64,000 nt of DNA from Cubamyces lactineus (Eukaryota; Basidiomycota; Agaricomycetes; Polyporales; Polyporaceae). The stretch lies in NCBI GenBank assembly GCA_022376465.1, contig JACDTU010000005.1, positions 1,724,001 to 1,788,000 on the forward strand, read 5' to 3'. A program made the translations under genes and the position numbers. Within the stretch, counting starts at the first letter, position 1; each line of letters starts with the position of its first letter. The notes under the pieces are model-generated. The model worked only from the letters and a program-made list of their open reading frames with translations, was not told the origin of the DNA and searched no databases. Of this stretch, positions 34,201 through 47,952 are shown piece after piece.

Positions 34201-36147
34201 TGCCCTCACTTACCCCACGTTGGTGAGAGCCAGCTGTCCGTGAGGGCCCTTCGCTCGAGTGAGCGATCGACTCGGTGTCAACAGACCCCGGCTGAACAAA
34301 GAGTTACAACTGTTAGAAGAATTCAACGTCAGGTTCGCAGATGTACCTTGCGAGGCTTCTTGAGCCTCTTTTTCGCCGTGTCGCTGACGAGTTCCGACCC
34401 CGGGAGTCTCACGCTTGGCGATCTAGATGTCAATTCTGGGTTCTTCATCTCGAGCGCCCTCTGGAGCTCGTCAGCGTGCCTGAAGACGAGCTCGTTGTCT
34501 GCCGGTAGTTCTGCAAGATCTAAGATGTCATGTGAGTACCGGCAAGGTCGCCTGTAACACGGGCGTCCTAGGAAGTGCATTCGACAGATTGGTCGGGATT
34601 TCTGCTGTGGCAGTTTAGACTCGTTCGACGGGGACGGGAACCGAATACACTAGCCTTCTGCTCAAGTCCTTGTGGTTTCGTGTTCGCTGGTAGATTGACC
34701 TACAAGGACGTTCAACCATGCCTCAACGACCATATCATTTCAATTACCTGTGGTTGCGAGTAGGACTGCCCCGAAGGAGTACGAGACATGCTGGGCGGTG
34801 GGGTCATCGAGGAAACGAGTACGGACTGGCCAGCATCGTCACTGCTCTCTGCCATCTCTTCTTCGGAGTCAGTGATAGGTTGGACGTCGTGGGCGAATCT
34901 GCAATTGTCGCCCCTATGGCACAAGCCTTTGACTCCTAATTTGCAAGTCTCGCGCTCGCGGATGGTACCATCAGGTGCCTTTGTACAACACATTAGCGGC
35001 TATTTCGCGATGTAGTGCACTCAGAAAGGTGCGTACGGTATAGCGGACAAACGCCGGTACCTATCGAAGAGGGTTGCCGTGAGGATCGGATGACCCAGCA
35101 GACGTAGCAGACGGACCTTCTTCTCCTTATCCTTCTTTGGCGCCGGCAGCAAATGCGTTAAACAAGCCTCGGGGAGTAGGAGGATATGCGTCCTATGACA
35201 CCGCTCTCCCCACAGGCAGGCACCCTTCTGGAAAGCCTGGCACACTTCATCGGACCTCTGTAGCCGGGAAGGTCAGTATAATGCTCCAGATTCGGCCTAG
35301 AAGCATTTTGGCGATGGCGATGGCGATCAGCACTCACTCTCGCTGGCCGTGTATCTACTTCCGCAGCTCTGCTCAAACGCTCCGCGTTCAGGTTCTCCGG
35401 CAGCACTTCATTCCTCTGAGATTGCGTAGAAGTCCCAGAGGATCGAGCGGGCTTGGGGGGAGTTGACGGAGATCGTGCACTCGTCTGAACGACCGTCGAT
35501 ATCGGCTGCATTGGGCGGGCTTCATGACGCCCGTCGCGTCGCTGGGTGTTTTCGTTCGAGTGCGATGACGCCACCTTTCGATCAGCGTTGCCGGAACCTG
35601 AAACGGACAGCACAGACAAGAGCTGGTCCGGGGAAAAGCGGTGAATTTTGCTGAACCGATCCGTGTACGCGCCATTCACAAATCGTACAGTCGGATGAAT
35701 CTCGTATAGAGCATCTTGCGTCGCCACTGGCGCCGGGGGTGGCGCTGGGGCTTGCAATGCCGTAGTCTGTGGCGGCTTTGCGCGACCTTCGGGGAGCTTC
35801 CGACTGCAGTCAGCGAAGCCACTCGGAGCCGGACGTTCCACTTGTAACCTACGATGTGGGAACGACGGCATTTGTCGCCCATGCTGCAGCGTCCTGCGAT
35901 GTTATTCCGACACACTTCTTTTCGTGTGACCTGCGGAAAAATCAGAAGACAGCGTGAGCACGCAGACGCAACGCAGTATTACAAGGCGCATGACCTCGTC
36001 TGCAGCTGACTGCAGCTGGGGTTTATGAGGGCCGGCCGGACGCTGCGGCAGCGGATGGCTAAGCCTCTCATTTGAGTTTTGCGACGCGCTAGGCTGCGGC
36101 GGAGGCCTCTGGTGGCGTGTAGAGTGTGTGCCAGGCGGCGCAGGCAT
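31261..36147 (-). CDS. Multi-CCCH zinc-finger RBR E3 ubiquitin ligase
   Basis: Probable exons: 36147-35995, 35930-35853, 35796-35338, 35257-35117, 34999-34748, 34604-34347, 34291-34008 and 33955-31261 (about 1440 aa). Five CCCH fingers lie on separate exons (C-x7/8-C-x4/5-C-x3-H, e.g. CRNNIAGRCSMGDKCRRSH). Then come about 700 residues with RRM/KH-like character and a C-terminal RBR unit of about 205 residues: RING1 (CPVCFEKV...CGHTWCKDC), IBR (CPTPDCPQVY...CPSC...CPHC) and RING2 (CPSCKVPIERTAGCNHMTC). The Cys of GCNHM is the expected thioester-forming residue. By family it transfers ubiquitin through a HECT-like Cys, and the CCCH fingers suggest an RNA-bound ligase. Exons 2-5 are the uncertain part: the exon 2-3 junction needs a weak GAAG acceptor, and exon 4 ends at a weak GTCCGT donor. 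An in-frame 66-nt segment near 33594-33529 may be an intron. Confidence 0.78.
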
Positions 36148-37025
36148 GGTGGTCTGTGGGAGGAGGAGTGACAACGTCGGTCAACTATGCACGCATATAC
36201 ATGAGAGCGGCTCCGAGTGAGAGTCCGCCACTCACAGAAGGAGTCATGTCCGCCGTGTCTTGGACCACAAAGCTCCGCATTTGTGACTGTCCGGGGCCGC
36301 TATTGTTGCGAACGGTCGGTACCGCAGCACTTCTACAATCCTTTGTCATATTCGGGTATGCGGGGGCGTCTGGTATCCACCCCTGATCGCTTATTCTCGC
36401 CCTATGGATAAGCGTGGGGCCGTCGGCGGGCATGGCTTGGCCTTCGAGGTATGTATGGGGTACGTAGACCTAGTGGTCGGGTGGCGGTCTACTCGTAAGA
36501 TGAGAATTAGGCTCGAGCGTCCGAAGCCACGCTATTCTCGCCACAATGCTCAGACATCCACCACGCCGCAAGAATGCCATCTTTACCTTTTATAGTAAGA
36601 GGTTTACTAAGCGGTTAATCGCTTGTTATACAGCTTTCAGGACCGGTCCTCCAGCGTTATTCCGACAATGTAGACCGCCTTAACTACAACGCTGTCGTCC
36701 ACACGCAAGCGTTTTGGCATGAAGGCTGCGGCCCTTGCTCGCTCGCCTAAGTGCGCAGAGCAACATTGTGGGTGCTTGGTCGCAAGCGAACGCTGTGACC
36801 CTGAAGCAGATATTCAGATTGGAAGAATCCAGACTGGCTGAGCGCGGACGCCCTCGGACACTGCCCCGGGCGTCCATGCCGTCACAATACATCCGGGCAC
36901 CACATAGCAACAATGGCAATGCTTCGCTGCGAGGAATCCCCACTACCAACTACACAAGCTTTGTCCGCCATTGAAAGGAGGTCCAAGTCATGCGGGTTCA
37001 TACAGCGTGCATTCGGAGGACATGA
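36148..37025. other. Intergenic 0.9 kb
   Basis: Promoter of the CCCH-RBR gene and 3' flank of KAR5. No gene or repeat seen. Confidence 0.55.
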
Positions 37026-39460
37026 TCAACAATCAGACGGCCTGCAGAGCCTTTCAGGTATACGAGAGAACTGGGGCCGGTGACGGCGGGTTGCCTTGAC
37101 AGTAGACCGTGGCGTAATGTCGATTGCGTCCAAAGAACCAGGTATGTCACAGACCGGGACCGAATATCCAGCAGTAGCCGTAGAGCCGAGATATCTCAGT
37201 CGAGCAGAGCAGTCGTCAGAGTGGGCATGATAGGTGCTGTCGTCACTGTGAAGATCGACCCTAGCCTTGGCGTCCGACAAGAGCAGGCGGTTCCTTGAGA
37301 GCAGTAGCACGAGAGCGCTCTGGAGGGCCTCGAGTGTAAGCATGGTAGTAGATACTAAGACACACTCACCAATAGTCCAGAAGAGGCGAACCCGAGGAAA
37401 GACCAAAATACACGCCAGCACAGTGCCAGTATGCGGAAAGCGGGAACGTCAAGGTACGCGTGGTCTACTGCAAAGATCAGTGAGCATGCGGCTCGATATG
37501 CCAGTGTATCAAGTACCTTTCCAGATGGATCTTAGGAAGAAGAGCGACGCGGCCTCGAACCAAGACCACGTCACACCAGACCACCCTGCCGAGCCGTCGT
37601 TCAGAAGGGATCTTTTCACTGCTATGGCCGTCTCGTTGATGCTTTGGACTTCTAGGTGTGCCATGTCAATGAGATCACCGAGCACAGTCGTGATATCTTC
37701 GGCTGCCCTGGCCGTTTCGAGCTGCTTCTCCTGTGCTATGAGGGATGACCGTAACCCTTCTTCCAGCGCCACTCTGGCTGTATGAATGTCTCCCGTCAAG
37801 GTACCGACATCCTAAGATCGTAGCTGATTGAGACGGAACGCGCATCTACAAGGCCGCGACTTACATGCTGTAGGAGAACGACGTCTCGTTCGAGATCACC
37901 GAAGTGCAAAGCTGCCTGTCCCTGTATGAAATGATATTGTCGATCGCCCCAGCCATGAGGACAAGTTCATACCGCCAATTCATTCAATCTGTGCAATGTT
38001 GGAGTGACGGACGTGAGCACGGCTTCAATGCTATCGCTGAGCAATCCTTCAAGCATCGGACCCAGGGTCGATGTTGCCATGGCCAGCTGCATGAAGCCAA
38101 CGTTCAGCATAGATTTTGGAGACTAGGAATTGTGCTTACATCTGCGACTATGTTGCCTAGACGTGCCTCCATCTACACTATGATTCAGTCCGCATCAGGA
38201 GGGAGACTGTTGCGATGCGTACCCGATGTTTCTCCAATGCGTGTTCTTGGAGATAATGCTGTTGCATAGCCACGGTCGAGCTTTGGTAGTCATTGCTCAT
38301 CTACATTAGGCCATGCAGGCTACGTCAGTAACATATGGATAGGTAGATGACCCTTTACCTTGCTGAGCACTTGTCTCAACTCCTCCATGATTCCACTAGG
38401 CAATGCGTTGATAGAAGTAGATGATATGTGAAGCTCGTCCAATACGACACGCATATCCTGCCAGGATCATGTGAAGGAGTGTGACAAAGAGCAGTGCATG
38501 GTGATAGTCTCCACCTTAACGAGCGCACCGGACTGAAGCAAGATGTGCTCTGACAGCTTCTCGCGACCAGCAAGATACTGTAAAATGGTGAGGCTCTGTA
38601 CAGTCGTGTTTCGATGCAACTCCTTTGCCACATCTGCGGTACCTGAGTGAGCTCCATGAGCACGCGGATAACAGGTCAGTATCTCACCTATGTCGTTCCA
38701 ACGTGTGAAAGCGAAACACAATTGCGCTATCCAATCGCCCGTATCAACGCGAAGCAGACGGGCACCTTGCGACCTAGCTACTTACGCACTTCTCGGAGAT
38801 ACCCCGAGTAACTCGACCAATACTGTGCACTCCGCGACAAGGCTCTGCGGAGTGGTCAGAAGGGTCAAGTATGCGAGTTGGGTTAGATCAAACTCACTGG
38901 ACACACCGGCTAGGTGAAGCATGGCCGTCATAATATGACGCCTGGAAGCCTGATTGGAAAGGGGCACACTCCATAGGGAACGAGTGGTGTTCTGCTGTAG
39001 CGATCTCACAAAGGGTCATGGCGAGTGCAGCTGCGTGATAGTCTTCAATTTACTCGGTCGAGGTGGATCGCCGCAAGTGAGCTGGATACCTTTGACGCGC
39101 TCGTCTTCGCGGGTTTCAAGTTCAGCACAGCTGGCACGAAGCATCGCAGCGGCCCTGCGGAAGCAGCCCGGCTTTGCCGAGTACTTCTCCAAAGCATCTT
39201 CGGATGGTCTGTGGCACGTTTGCATACTGCCAGAGGTTTGCTCACCTGATCCCTTCAGAATTGAGGCAATCTCGTCAGGAGAATGACTGTCTGTACCGTA
39301 TGGCCAGGTGAGCTCGGCGATACCGTTGCATGCGGTGGTGCATACCAGCTAACTCCTTGGGTCCTTGCGCAGTATCCCCCTTCCAGAAGGATGTATGCGC
39401 CCATGAGAGAGCGCCGGCTAGGGGTAGGAAGGCCCCGAAGGGCGCCCAAGTGATACGCAT
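37026..39460 (-). CDS. KAR5: Nuclear fusion protein Kar5/Tht1
   Basis: Fifteen exons: 39460-39346, 39290-39246, 39197-39090, 39030-38898, 38844-38786, 38726-38688, 38642-38515, 38457-38359, 38300-38223, 38172-38140, 38086-37973, 37921-37865, 37811-37517, 37467-37370 and 37328-37026 (567 aa). All junctions are in frame. The N-terminal signal-like segment is MRITWAPFGAFLPLAGALSW. The Kar5 cysteine region follows (KPGCFRRAAAMLRASCAELE, MTLCEIATA, SFPMEC, QYWSSYSGYLRE, QLCFAFTRWNDI), then a long coiled coil, and a C-terminal membrane part with two or three hydrophobic stretches (FFLRSIW, LCWRVFWSFLGFASSGLL, ALVLLLS). The end has SRIPERLCRPSD, typical of the basidiomycete members. Kar5 sits in the nuclear envelope and acts in nuclear membrane fusion during karyogamy. 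The cysteine pattern and membrane tail, not any one motif, carry the call. Confidence 0.85.
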
Positions 39461-39914
39461 CGCGTGGATGTCCGACCTCCGTGTGTTCTGGGAGTAGCTA
39501 CGATCTTTGCGCAGTGTAAAGAGCCCCTTCAATGCAGACAGGCGTCGGTGTGAATGGAAAGCCGGCGTTAGTGGAAGTGGGTGTGAGCCTGGGTGTATGC
39601 GCCCTCTGTGAGACCGTGGACAAAGGAAGGCTCATGGGAGCAGAGTGTGAGGCGCCCATGTGGCGTTTACTCACGCTCACGTTTCCTGGCGATCGTCTCC
39701 CTCGCCCATGGCCACTTGCAGAGTCAGGTCGCTCGCCGAGTACCGTCACTGCGCACGGTCGTGTACGCCCGCCATAGGCCCATATGGCGTTACTTACCAA
39801 TAATTGTATGCGGCAGATCCTCTGTCATCCAAGCGTTTTCCAGGGACGCTGTCCGTCGACGCAGTCCACGTCGTTTGTTCCCCACGTCCAACTTGCCTCT
39901 TCACCACCTCCATC
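39461..39914. other. Shared 0.45-kb promoter region of KAR5 and a GST
   Basis: The two genes diverge from this interval. No strong TATA box or repeat seen. Confidence 0.55.
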
Positions 39915-41066
39915 ATGGCCGAACCCACCGCTCAGCCCGTCGGAGATGCTCCCAAGCTTGTTGTACATCACCTCGACGATTCGCGCTCTCAGCGGATCCT
40001 GTGGCTTGTGGTATGCCCCGCGGGTTACCGGATCCCTTTGTCACCATGATCTTTGTCCACTGACGCGCCCTCCGTGATTCATTCGCAATGCCATGATATA
40101 GGAAGAGCTCGAGGTCCCGTACGAGCTGAAGAAGTATAAACGCACGTCGGAGAGGCTGGCGCCTCCTGAATTAAAAGCCGTCAATCCGTTGGGAAATGCA
40201 CCGGTCATTACTGATGGGAGCCTCAACTTGGCAGAGAGCGGTGCCATCGTTGGTACGTGGTTCTGCGGTCTTCAGACAAATGCACACTGTCACTGTCCGC
40301 GGTCGAGCGCTCTGACAGTGTCGTTTGTTCTGCCACCTGGTTTCCATGCCTCGGGAATGATCGTCTGACGCCAGTGCAGAGTACATCATACAGAAGTATG
40401 GTCGCGGGCGCGCACAACCTCCAGAGTCTGGAGCAATAGATAACCTCTACTGTAGGCCCCCAACTTGTACGATTCCTTCATCCAGCACTGACGCACCCCG
40501 TGTAGACACTCACTATGCTGAGGCCTCGTTGATGCCCATGCTGGTGAACAAGCTCATATTTCGCATCATACCTCAGCGATCCCCCTTCTTCCTGCGACCA
40601 ATCCTCAAGACTGCATTCAACGCTATATCTGCCAGGATGCTCGATCCTCGTCTGAAGGTCCATGCCGAGATGGTGCGCCTCGACGACAGAGCGCCTGTGA
40701 CCGGACTCTGACCGTTCCATGTCTGATACACAGATCGAAACGCATCTGTCAAAGTCGAACGGATTCTTTGCAGGGGGCGATGAACCGACTTCCGCCGACT
40801 ACATGATGATATTCTGTCTCGAAGCATGGGCTTCCGAGGACGGCGGTGATCTGGGCCCTCAGACAAAAGCCTACATTGACAGGATTCATTCAAGGTACGG
40901 AAGGATCTTCGCTCTCGTCCGCACTATATCGCACTCACTTGCGACGTGTACAGGCCTGCCTATCAGAGAGTAAGCATGTTCCACTCGGGCTTCGTGGCAT
41001 TCATTGACTGTTTCATAGGCGCTGCAGAAGGGAGGCGAGTATGCATTTGCCAAGGCGACCTCTTAA
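39915..41066 (+). CDS. Gtt1-like glutathione S-transferase
   Basis: Seven exons: 39915-40010, 40102-40252, 40380-40451, 40506-40672, 40734-40894, 40954-40969 (16 nt) and 41019-41066 (236 aa). The N domain reads LVVHHLDDSRSQRILWLVEE, as in yeast Gtt1 (HWLDHSRAFRLLWLL), followed by YKR, NPLGNAPVITDG and the glutathione-binding ESGAIVEYI. The C domain has FFAGGDEPTSADYMMIF and the C-terminal AYQRALQKGGEYAFA. It is a different class from the four Ure2p-like GSTs of this window. Yeast Gtt1 is ER-associated and has glutathione transferase and peroxidase activity; location here is unproven. The second intron interrupts the ESGAIV motif. Confidence 0.88.
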
Positions 41067-41747
41067 AACAGCACAAAGTTCTCGTGCCGCGTCGGGGCTG
41101 CCGTGACTACATATATCTTACGTGGACGTCAAACGCCTTACTTTGGAGCAACTATATCAGTAAAATCTACATTGCAAGATTAGCTACGGTATAAATATGC
41201 ATGTGGATGGACGCTCGGTGCCGACGAAGGCTGGGGTAGTGACTGTAGTCTACTGAGATGCTGCGAATTCGCGGGGGGCCTTTCAGAGTGCCGTCTGATC
41301 AATGGGTAGGGCTACAAGAGATATATGTATTAGGGAAGCTATTAGTAAAGTACAGGATAGTGATGCTACAAAGGCCAGCGAAGGCCAACGCGGAGAGGTC
41401 TACCAGCACGAGGACAGATCACTAGAGCTACAGCGGGTAATGAGAGTCGTGGGGATATCGAGAGTCCAGCGTGTACACGACTCGGCGCAGTGCACGGGTA
41501 TGAATAGGGATACACCAAACAGGACGAACAAGCTCTACGTCCGTCAATACAATAGAGAAGGTGAAGAGGACAAAGTGGGGGGTCAAGTGGAAATAGGGCG
41601 AAGCGCGAAAATAATTAGGACGAAAGCGGAAGAAAGCAAGAACGGGGGAGGCTATGGAGACAGCGGGATAGGAATGTGCGGTGCGCGCGTGTGTAGTGTG
41701 TGGGTGCGGAACTAGAGGATACAGTGGCGTACGACTTACAGAGATGT
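41067..41747. other. Intergenic 0.7 kb between convergent genes
   Basis: AG-rich 3' flanks on the plus strand. No gene seen. Confidence 0.55.
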
Positions 41748-42958
41748 TCACGTAGAGCGGCGGTCAGCGTCGGTGCGGTTTCGCCTGGAATGCGGTGCGC
41801 CGGAGGCAAGCCTCTGCTCCCACTTTCCGGCGCCTTCGTCTCCGATCCAGTTGCCAGTGACCGGATCGCGCTCGAAGTCCCCGTCGCGGTAACCGTAGCG
41901 ATTCTGGAGAAGCTTGAGAAGCGGGTTCCTGAGCGCCGGGTCCATGCGGACGTTCTCCCCGGGAAGGTAGCTGCCCACGCCGTGGCGCGCGAGGCTCTCT
42001 TCGAAGAGCGCTTCCTCGTAGGTGCACCCGCAATTGAGGTAGCCAGGCGGCGCGTTGCGCGGGGGGTATACTCGGCGTTCCCGGCGGGAATCGTGCCAAG
42101 AGCAGAGCGCGTTACCCGCGCGGTTCAGCGAGCAGAAGAGCTTCTTGCGAGCCTCGGTGCGCGCGCGCCATTCCTGCTCGAACGAGGGCGCGGGTTGGGG
42201 AGTGGTCATCGGCGATGGAAGACCCCCGGGGTAGACGCCGCGCGAGACCTCCGCCTCCAACTGCCTGATCCTGAGGCTGGAGGAGTGGTTGACGATCTCG
42301 AGCTGCCTGATGCGTTCCAGGAGTCGCCGGTTCTCCTCCTCGAGCTTCTCAGGCGAAGTCCGAGAATGCCGACTGTTCGGCCCTGGCGCGGGTGTCGAGG
42401 ATGGAGAGATGACCATGGCCGCGGATGAAAGCTGTCCCTGGTTGGAAGGGTAGCCGTACTGCTCGGGGAATGAAGAAACAAGCCCGGGCGATGCCTCCGG
42501 GCTGCCATACAAAGGAATGTTGTACTGGTCGTATGAGGCAAAGGCACTAGACGAGCCCGCAGACGATACGGGGGTCACAGGCCCCATGAATGTCATGCTC
42601 GGGTCTTCGGATACGAAAGGGCCACCCGCGATCGAACTAGACGTTGGAGACGGAGTCCAGGACGCGAGTCCCGACGGAGGTGTCGCGGAGTTGCGGGACT
42701 GCATGCCGAGCTGGGCGTCCCCCATGGCACCGGACAGGCTCGACGTAGAGCTGGAGTGTGGGCGCATACCCGAACGCGACTGCAGACGGCGCTGCGCGTC
42801 AGCCTTTAGCGGAGGTTCAGTACGCTGTATAGTACGTTGATGGTATGCCGTACCTGGGAATACCCCCCGGACGCCATGTTCACTTGGGGTAGTCCAGGGT
42901 ATTGGTCATGTTCAGCCTTGACGCCGGTCGGCCACGTTGCGTACGGCCCTTGAGACAT
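41748..42958 (-). CDS. Conserved-looking protein of unknown function with coiled coil
   Basis: Two exons, 42958-42854 and 42803-41748 (386 aa). The N-terminal 150 residues are Ser/Pro/Gly-rich. A short leucine-heptad coiled coil lies near residues 175-210 (EEENRRLLERIRQLE). The C-terminal 130 residues contain a densely charged, Cys-containing block starting KKLFCSLNRAGNALCSWHDS, then RRERRVYPP, YLNCGCTYEEALFEESL, DPALRNPLLKLLQNRYGY and DGDFERDP. I believe this block recurs in agaricomycete genomes but know no function. The Cys/His content could form a small metal site; that is inference. The stop may be preceded by an alternative donor (CTCTAC then GTGAAC), so a further exon cannot be excluded. 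Confidence 0.7.
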
Positions 42959-45422
42959 TTTCGTGTAAAGAGAGGTGCGACAGTAGGGCTTTTGGTGGAT
43001 CCTATTTGTTCTTGAGGAGGGGAGCGCACTCGGGCACGCGAGTCGTGCACTGGAAGGTAGGAGGGATGTCGAGATCGACGGGGATAAGGAGGGGGAGACG
43101 GGTGGCGACGGGAGATAAGTAGCCAACTTGAGGGACGCGACTCGGGCTGAGTGACGGAGTAGCGGTGTACAGGGCGGTTTTAATGTGAAACATGGTGGCT
43201 GTGATCCTCCCTGTACGGCGCACGCAGATGTCCACAGTTCACTTGTTGTAGACCTCCTTGTCCGACCATCGAATTGTCGAGGGGGCAGGGGAGATGATCA
43301 GATGTTGTGAGGGGCGGGGATCCTATGGACTGGAGGGCGGCGCGGTGCATGCGGGAATGTATGGTGGGGAAAGAGCCGAGAGGGGACAAACTGACGTGGA
43401 CCGCCTCGGGTCTAATCTGGAAGTGGAGACCACAGAGCACCTCCGTAGTAAAGCATCTGGATCAGAAGCTGGAACGCATGATATTATGGTGATCCTACGT
43501 ACGACGGCATGGCCAGAATTGGATCTCGCCAGACATCTTCAGCGTTCTCATCGTAAGCAGCGGCATCGCCCAGGTATGCCGCGCAGCACCACCCAGACTT
43601 GCGGTTATCTGTGCTCGAGAGACATTCGAGCATCTCGCATGGCCTACGAGGCGGAGCAGCATAGCGTCCGCGGGTGATCATCTATCACGTGTCGTAGCCT
43701 GGAAGGGGAATCTTGACAATGCTGTTCGGGAGGCGATGCACGAGAATACGAAAATATGGGGACCTAATTCTGCGGCATGGCGAAGGGCGGTCAGGCCTTG
43801 CGGGTGCCTTACCTCTGTTTTACGTGGCTGTTTTAGCGAAGCTAGTTGAGGTCGTCTTCGCCTCGCAGGAACACAACCAGACGCGCAGGAAACATTGTGG
43901 CCGCTAGACGTCAGCGTTGGACCTGGATGATGGGATATCAGCTACAGTGCGACGGCTGCTTTGTAGCGCCAAGACTTGCGGCTGGCGCCTGACGCTCAAC
44001 CGACGACGCCACAGTGGATGAAGCTGGACGATGGATCACAAGAGGAAACGTGAGACGGCGTCCGTCAGTGACTGATCGAGAACGTATCGCCATGTAAGTA
44101 GTGTCAAATGACAAACCGCTCGAAACACTCTCGGAGTCGGATGCACTCGACGAAGTGATCCGGTGTGTTGATCATTGCGTCATGGTCATGTCTAAAGGAA
44201 GGCGCCTGGAGGACAACGGATATAACGTCGTCCACATGCATACGCAACGACGGGGCGGCACAACAAGGGCTCCGTGATAGAGACGTCTTCAGGTGGTTCT
44301 TTCACTACGACCAGAAGTCGCGCCACGTTGCGAGCCGTGACATGGCAAATCAATACCACGAGTACGACATCGAAGAAGCACGATAGCTTGGTCGCCATAC
44401 GTCCAGCCCCGACGGCGTGGGACGAGTGTGCGAGCACTCTGGTAACGGTTGAGATTGTATGTTGCCCATGCGTCTCTACGAGATGCGGAGGCCATCTCGC
44501 AGACAGTCCTGTAGTCGAGCAACCTGACGTCTTCAGAGCATGCCATCAGTTGATGAGAGTGAATGGCAACCTATCACCTTGCGATGCTATGCACGGGTCG
44601 CTGTCTGGAATGGCTGGGAAATAATGCTATCCTGTAAAACGGAACGTGTTTATCAGTTGGTCATATGGGGTTCTATGTTGCGATGGGACAATGACCGACA
44701 AAATGTCGGAGCAGCTTGAAGGAGTGGCAGCTGACATGGCAAGGCAACGTCGCCGGCCTGGATCCGTCGAAGTCCAATATCTCGTCGATCATATATTGCC
44801 GTGGTGAAGGCAATCAGTCGGGCGCCCACATAACGGCGACAGACACCGCTGATCTGCAAGGGGATCAAGAGATGGCTACGCGCCAGCATTGATACTATGA
44901 TAGCAACCCTCGCAATCGACCTTGAGAACGGACTATGGGTGGATAGTTGTGTGTTGGAAGATTCCCCGGATACCGGTACTTTGGGATCGACACAACGGAG
45001 CTCACTGAATCGAGGGAACCGCGCTGTGATCGGAGGACATACGACACGCGACTTGTTGACAAAGAGTGCTAGTGGTGACGTTGATGAGCGAGTGTCCGTG
45101 GGCATGGAAGACCATACGTACGTTGCGATGAACGGGTCGAGTCTTACTCTCACTCTCATGGGTACTGTGCCATCGAATTCATCAGTAAACCCATCCGCAG
45201 GCACGCAGATAAATTTCTGATATAGCCGGTACACAGCGTTGCTCGTGATAAATGCTTGCAAGTAGCTTCGCACCCTCGTTTTGGTGCTGTGAGATTCCCT
45301 TCACACGAATGCTATATGCCACTTGCCATTGGGAGTCCGGAATGGCACGACTGATAGGATGGGAGTATCACTCAGGAACGATCCAAGCGTGAGTACGAGC
45401 GAGGGCTCGGAATGCTTGCAGG
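42959..45422. other. Gene-poor 2.5 kb
   Basis: The first 300 bp are the promoter and pyrimidine-rich leader of the preceding minus-strand gene. From 43.3 to 45.4 kb I find no convincing gene. The longest open frame (minus, 45273-44653) starts with GTG rather than ATG and has no recognisable motif. Composition is more balanced than the coding regions. It could be a decayed gene. Confidence 0.45.
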
Positions 45423-45822
45423 CTAAGGTATGTCTGGAGAGTCTTGCTCGTATCGAATAACATCCCTCCACAGCTTGCCCTTTGGGAGTGTTTGGCTAGG
45501 CCAAAGTGATGAATTTGATTGCAGGAATCTATTATGCACAAGCGACACGGACCTTGACCGGGGAGGTACATGGACGGCCCCCGTTTCCACGTCCATCTCG
45601 ACGAACCTGGTCAGCTCGACGGCGGGTCTATTCTGGCATCTAATATGGAGTGAGAAGCCATGCATCGCGTCACAGGTAGAAAGTTATGTACATGCGGAAA
45701 ATGCGGATTATTGGCAAGCAATGCCACTCAGCGGTATCCTCTTGGGGATTGCAATTGAACTGCACGATTTCGGCAAGACGACATTGGCCAGGAGTATGAG
45801 CGTCCGCAGGGTTTTGTGACAT
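45423..45822 (-). CDS. SOM1: Som1-like mitochondrial inner-membrane protease subunit
   Basis: Three exons: 45822-45692, 45639-45553 and 45495-45423 (96 aa), all junctions in frame. The core pattern is QCRLAEIVQFNC - 12 residues - CLPIIRIFRIC, then VELTRFV. Yeast Som1 has the same spacing of paired cysteines (C-R-L-x-E-L-V-Q-x-x-C ... C-x-P-x-x-R-L-F-x-x-C), so this is a probable Som1, a small subunit of the Imp1/Imp2 inner-membrane peptidase that matures intermembrane-space proteins. The paired CxnC motifs suggest import by the Mia40 disulfide relay, which is inference. Fungal homologues are usually 75-130 aa. Translating without splicing masks it. Divergent from SAH1 with 302 bp between starts. 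Confidence 0.75.
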
Positions 45823-46124
45823 GGTAGGTGCACAACTATATATCGACTGCTAAGACGATATTGGAGAGAGAAGCGAAGACGTGTGCATGAGAGCTAAGAG
45901 TGAATCTCAATTCCAAGTCGAGCAGCCCTTCGGCGTCTGGCGGCACGAACGTTGACTGTGAGCTTGATCAGATTGGCGCCTTACCACGTGTGTTTCGCGT
46001 GGATAAGATGAAGATACTCGTTCGATCCTGCTTGCAAATAAAACGGCCGCGTCCGTCCCATCCCTCTTTCTTCCCCACCCCTCCCTCTCCCTCATCTCTC
46101 ACAGACACCGTATCTACGAGCACA
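45823..46124. promoter_or_regulatory. Shared promoter of SOM1-like gene and SAH1
   Basis: 302 bp between two divergent start codons. It contains AAATAAAA at 46036-46043, a TATA-like box about 85 bp before the SAH1 start, and a C/T-rich leader just before the ATG. Confidence 0.5.

Positions 46125-47952
<1,828 letters not shown>

Noticed and set aside
44653..45273. 206-codon minus-strand gene
   Set aside because: It starts with GTG, has no recognisable motif and no supporting splice structure.
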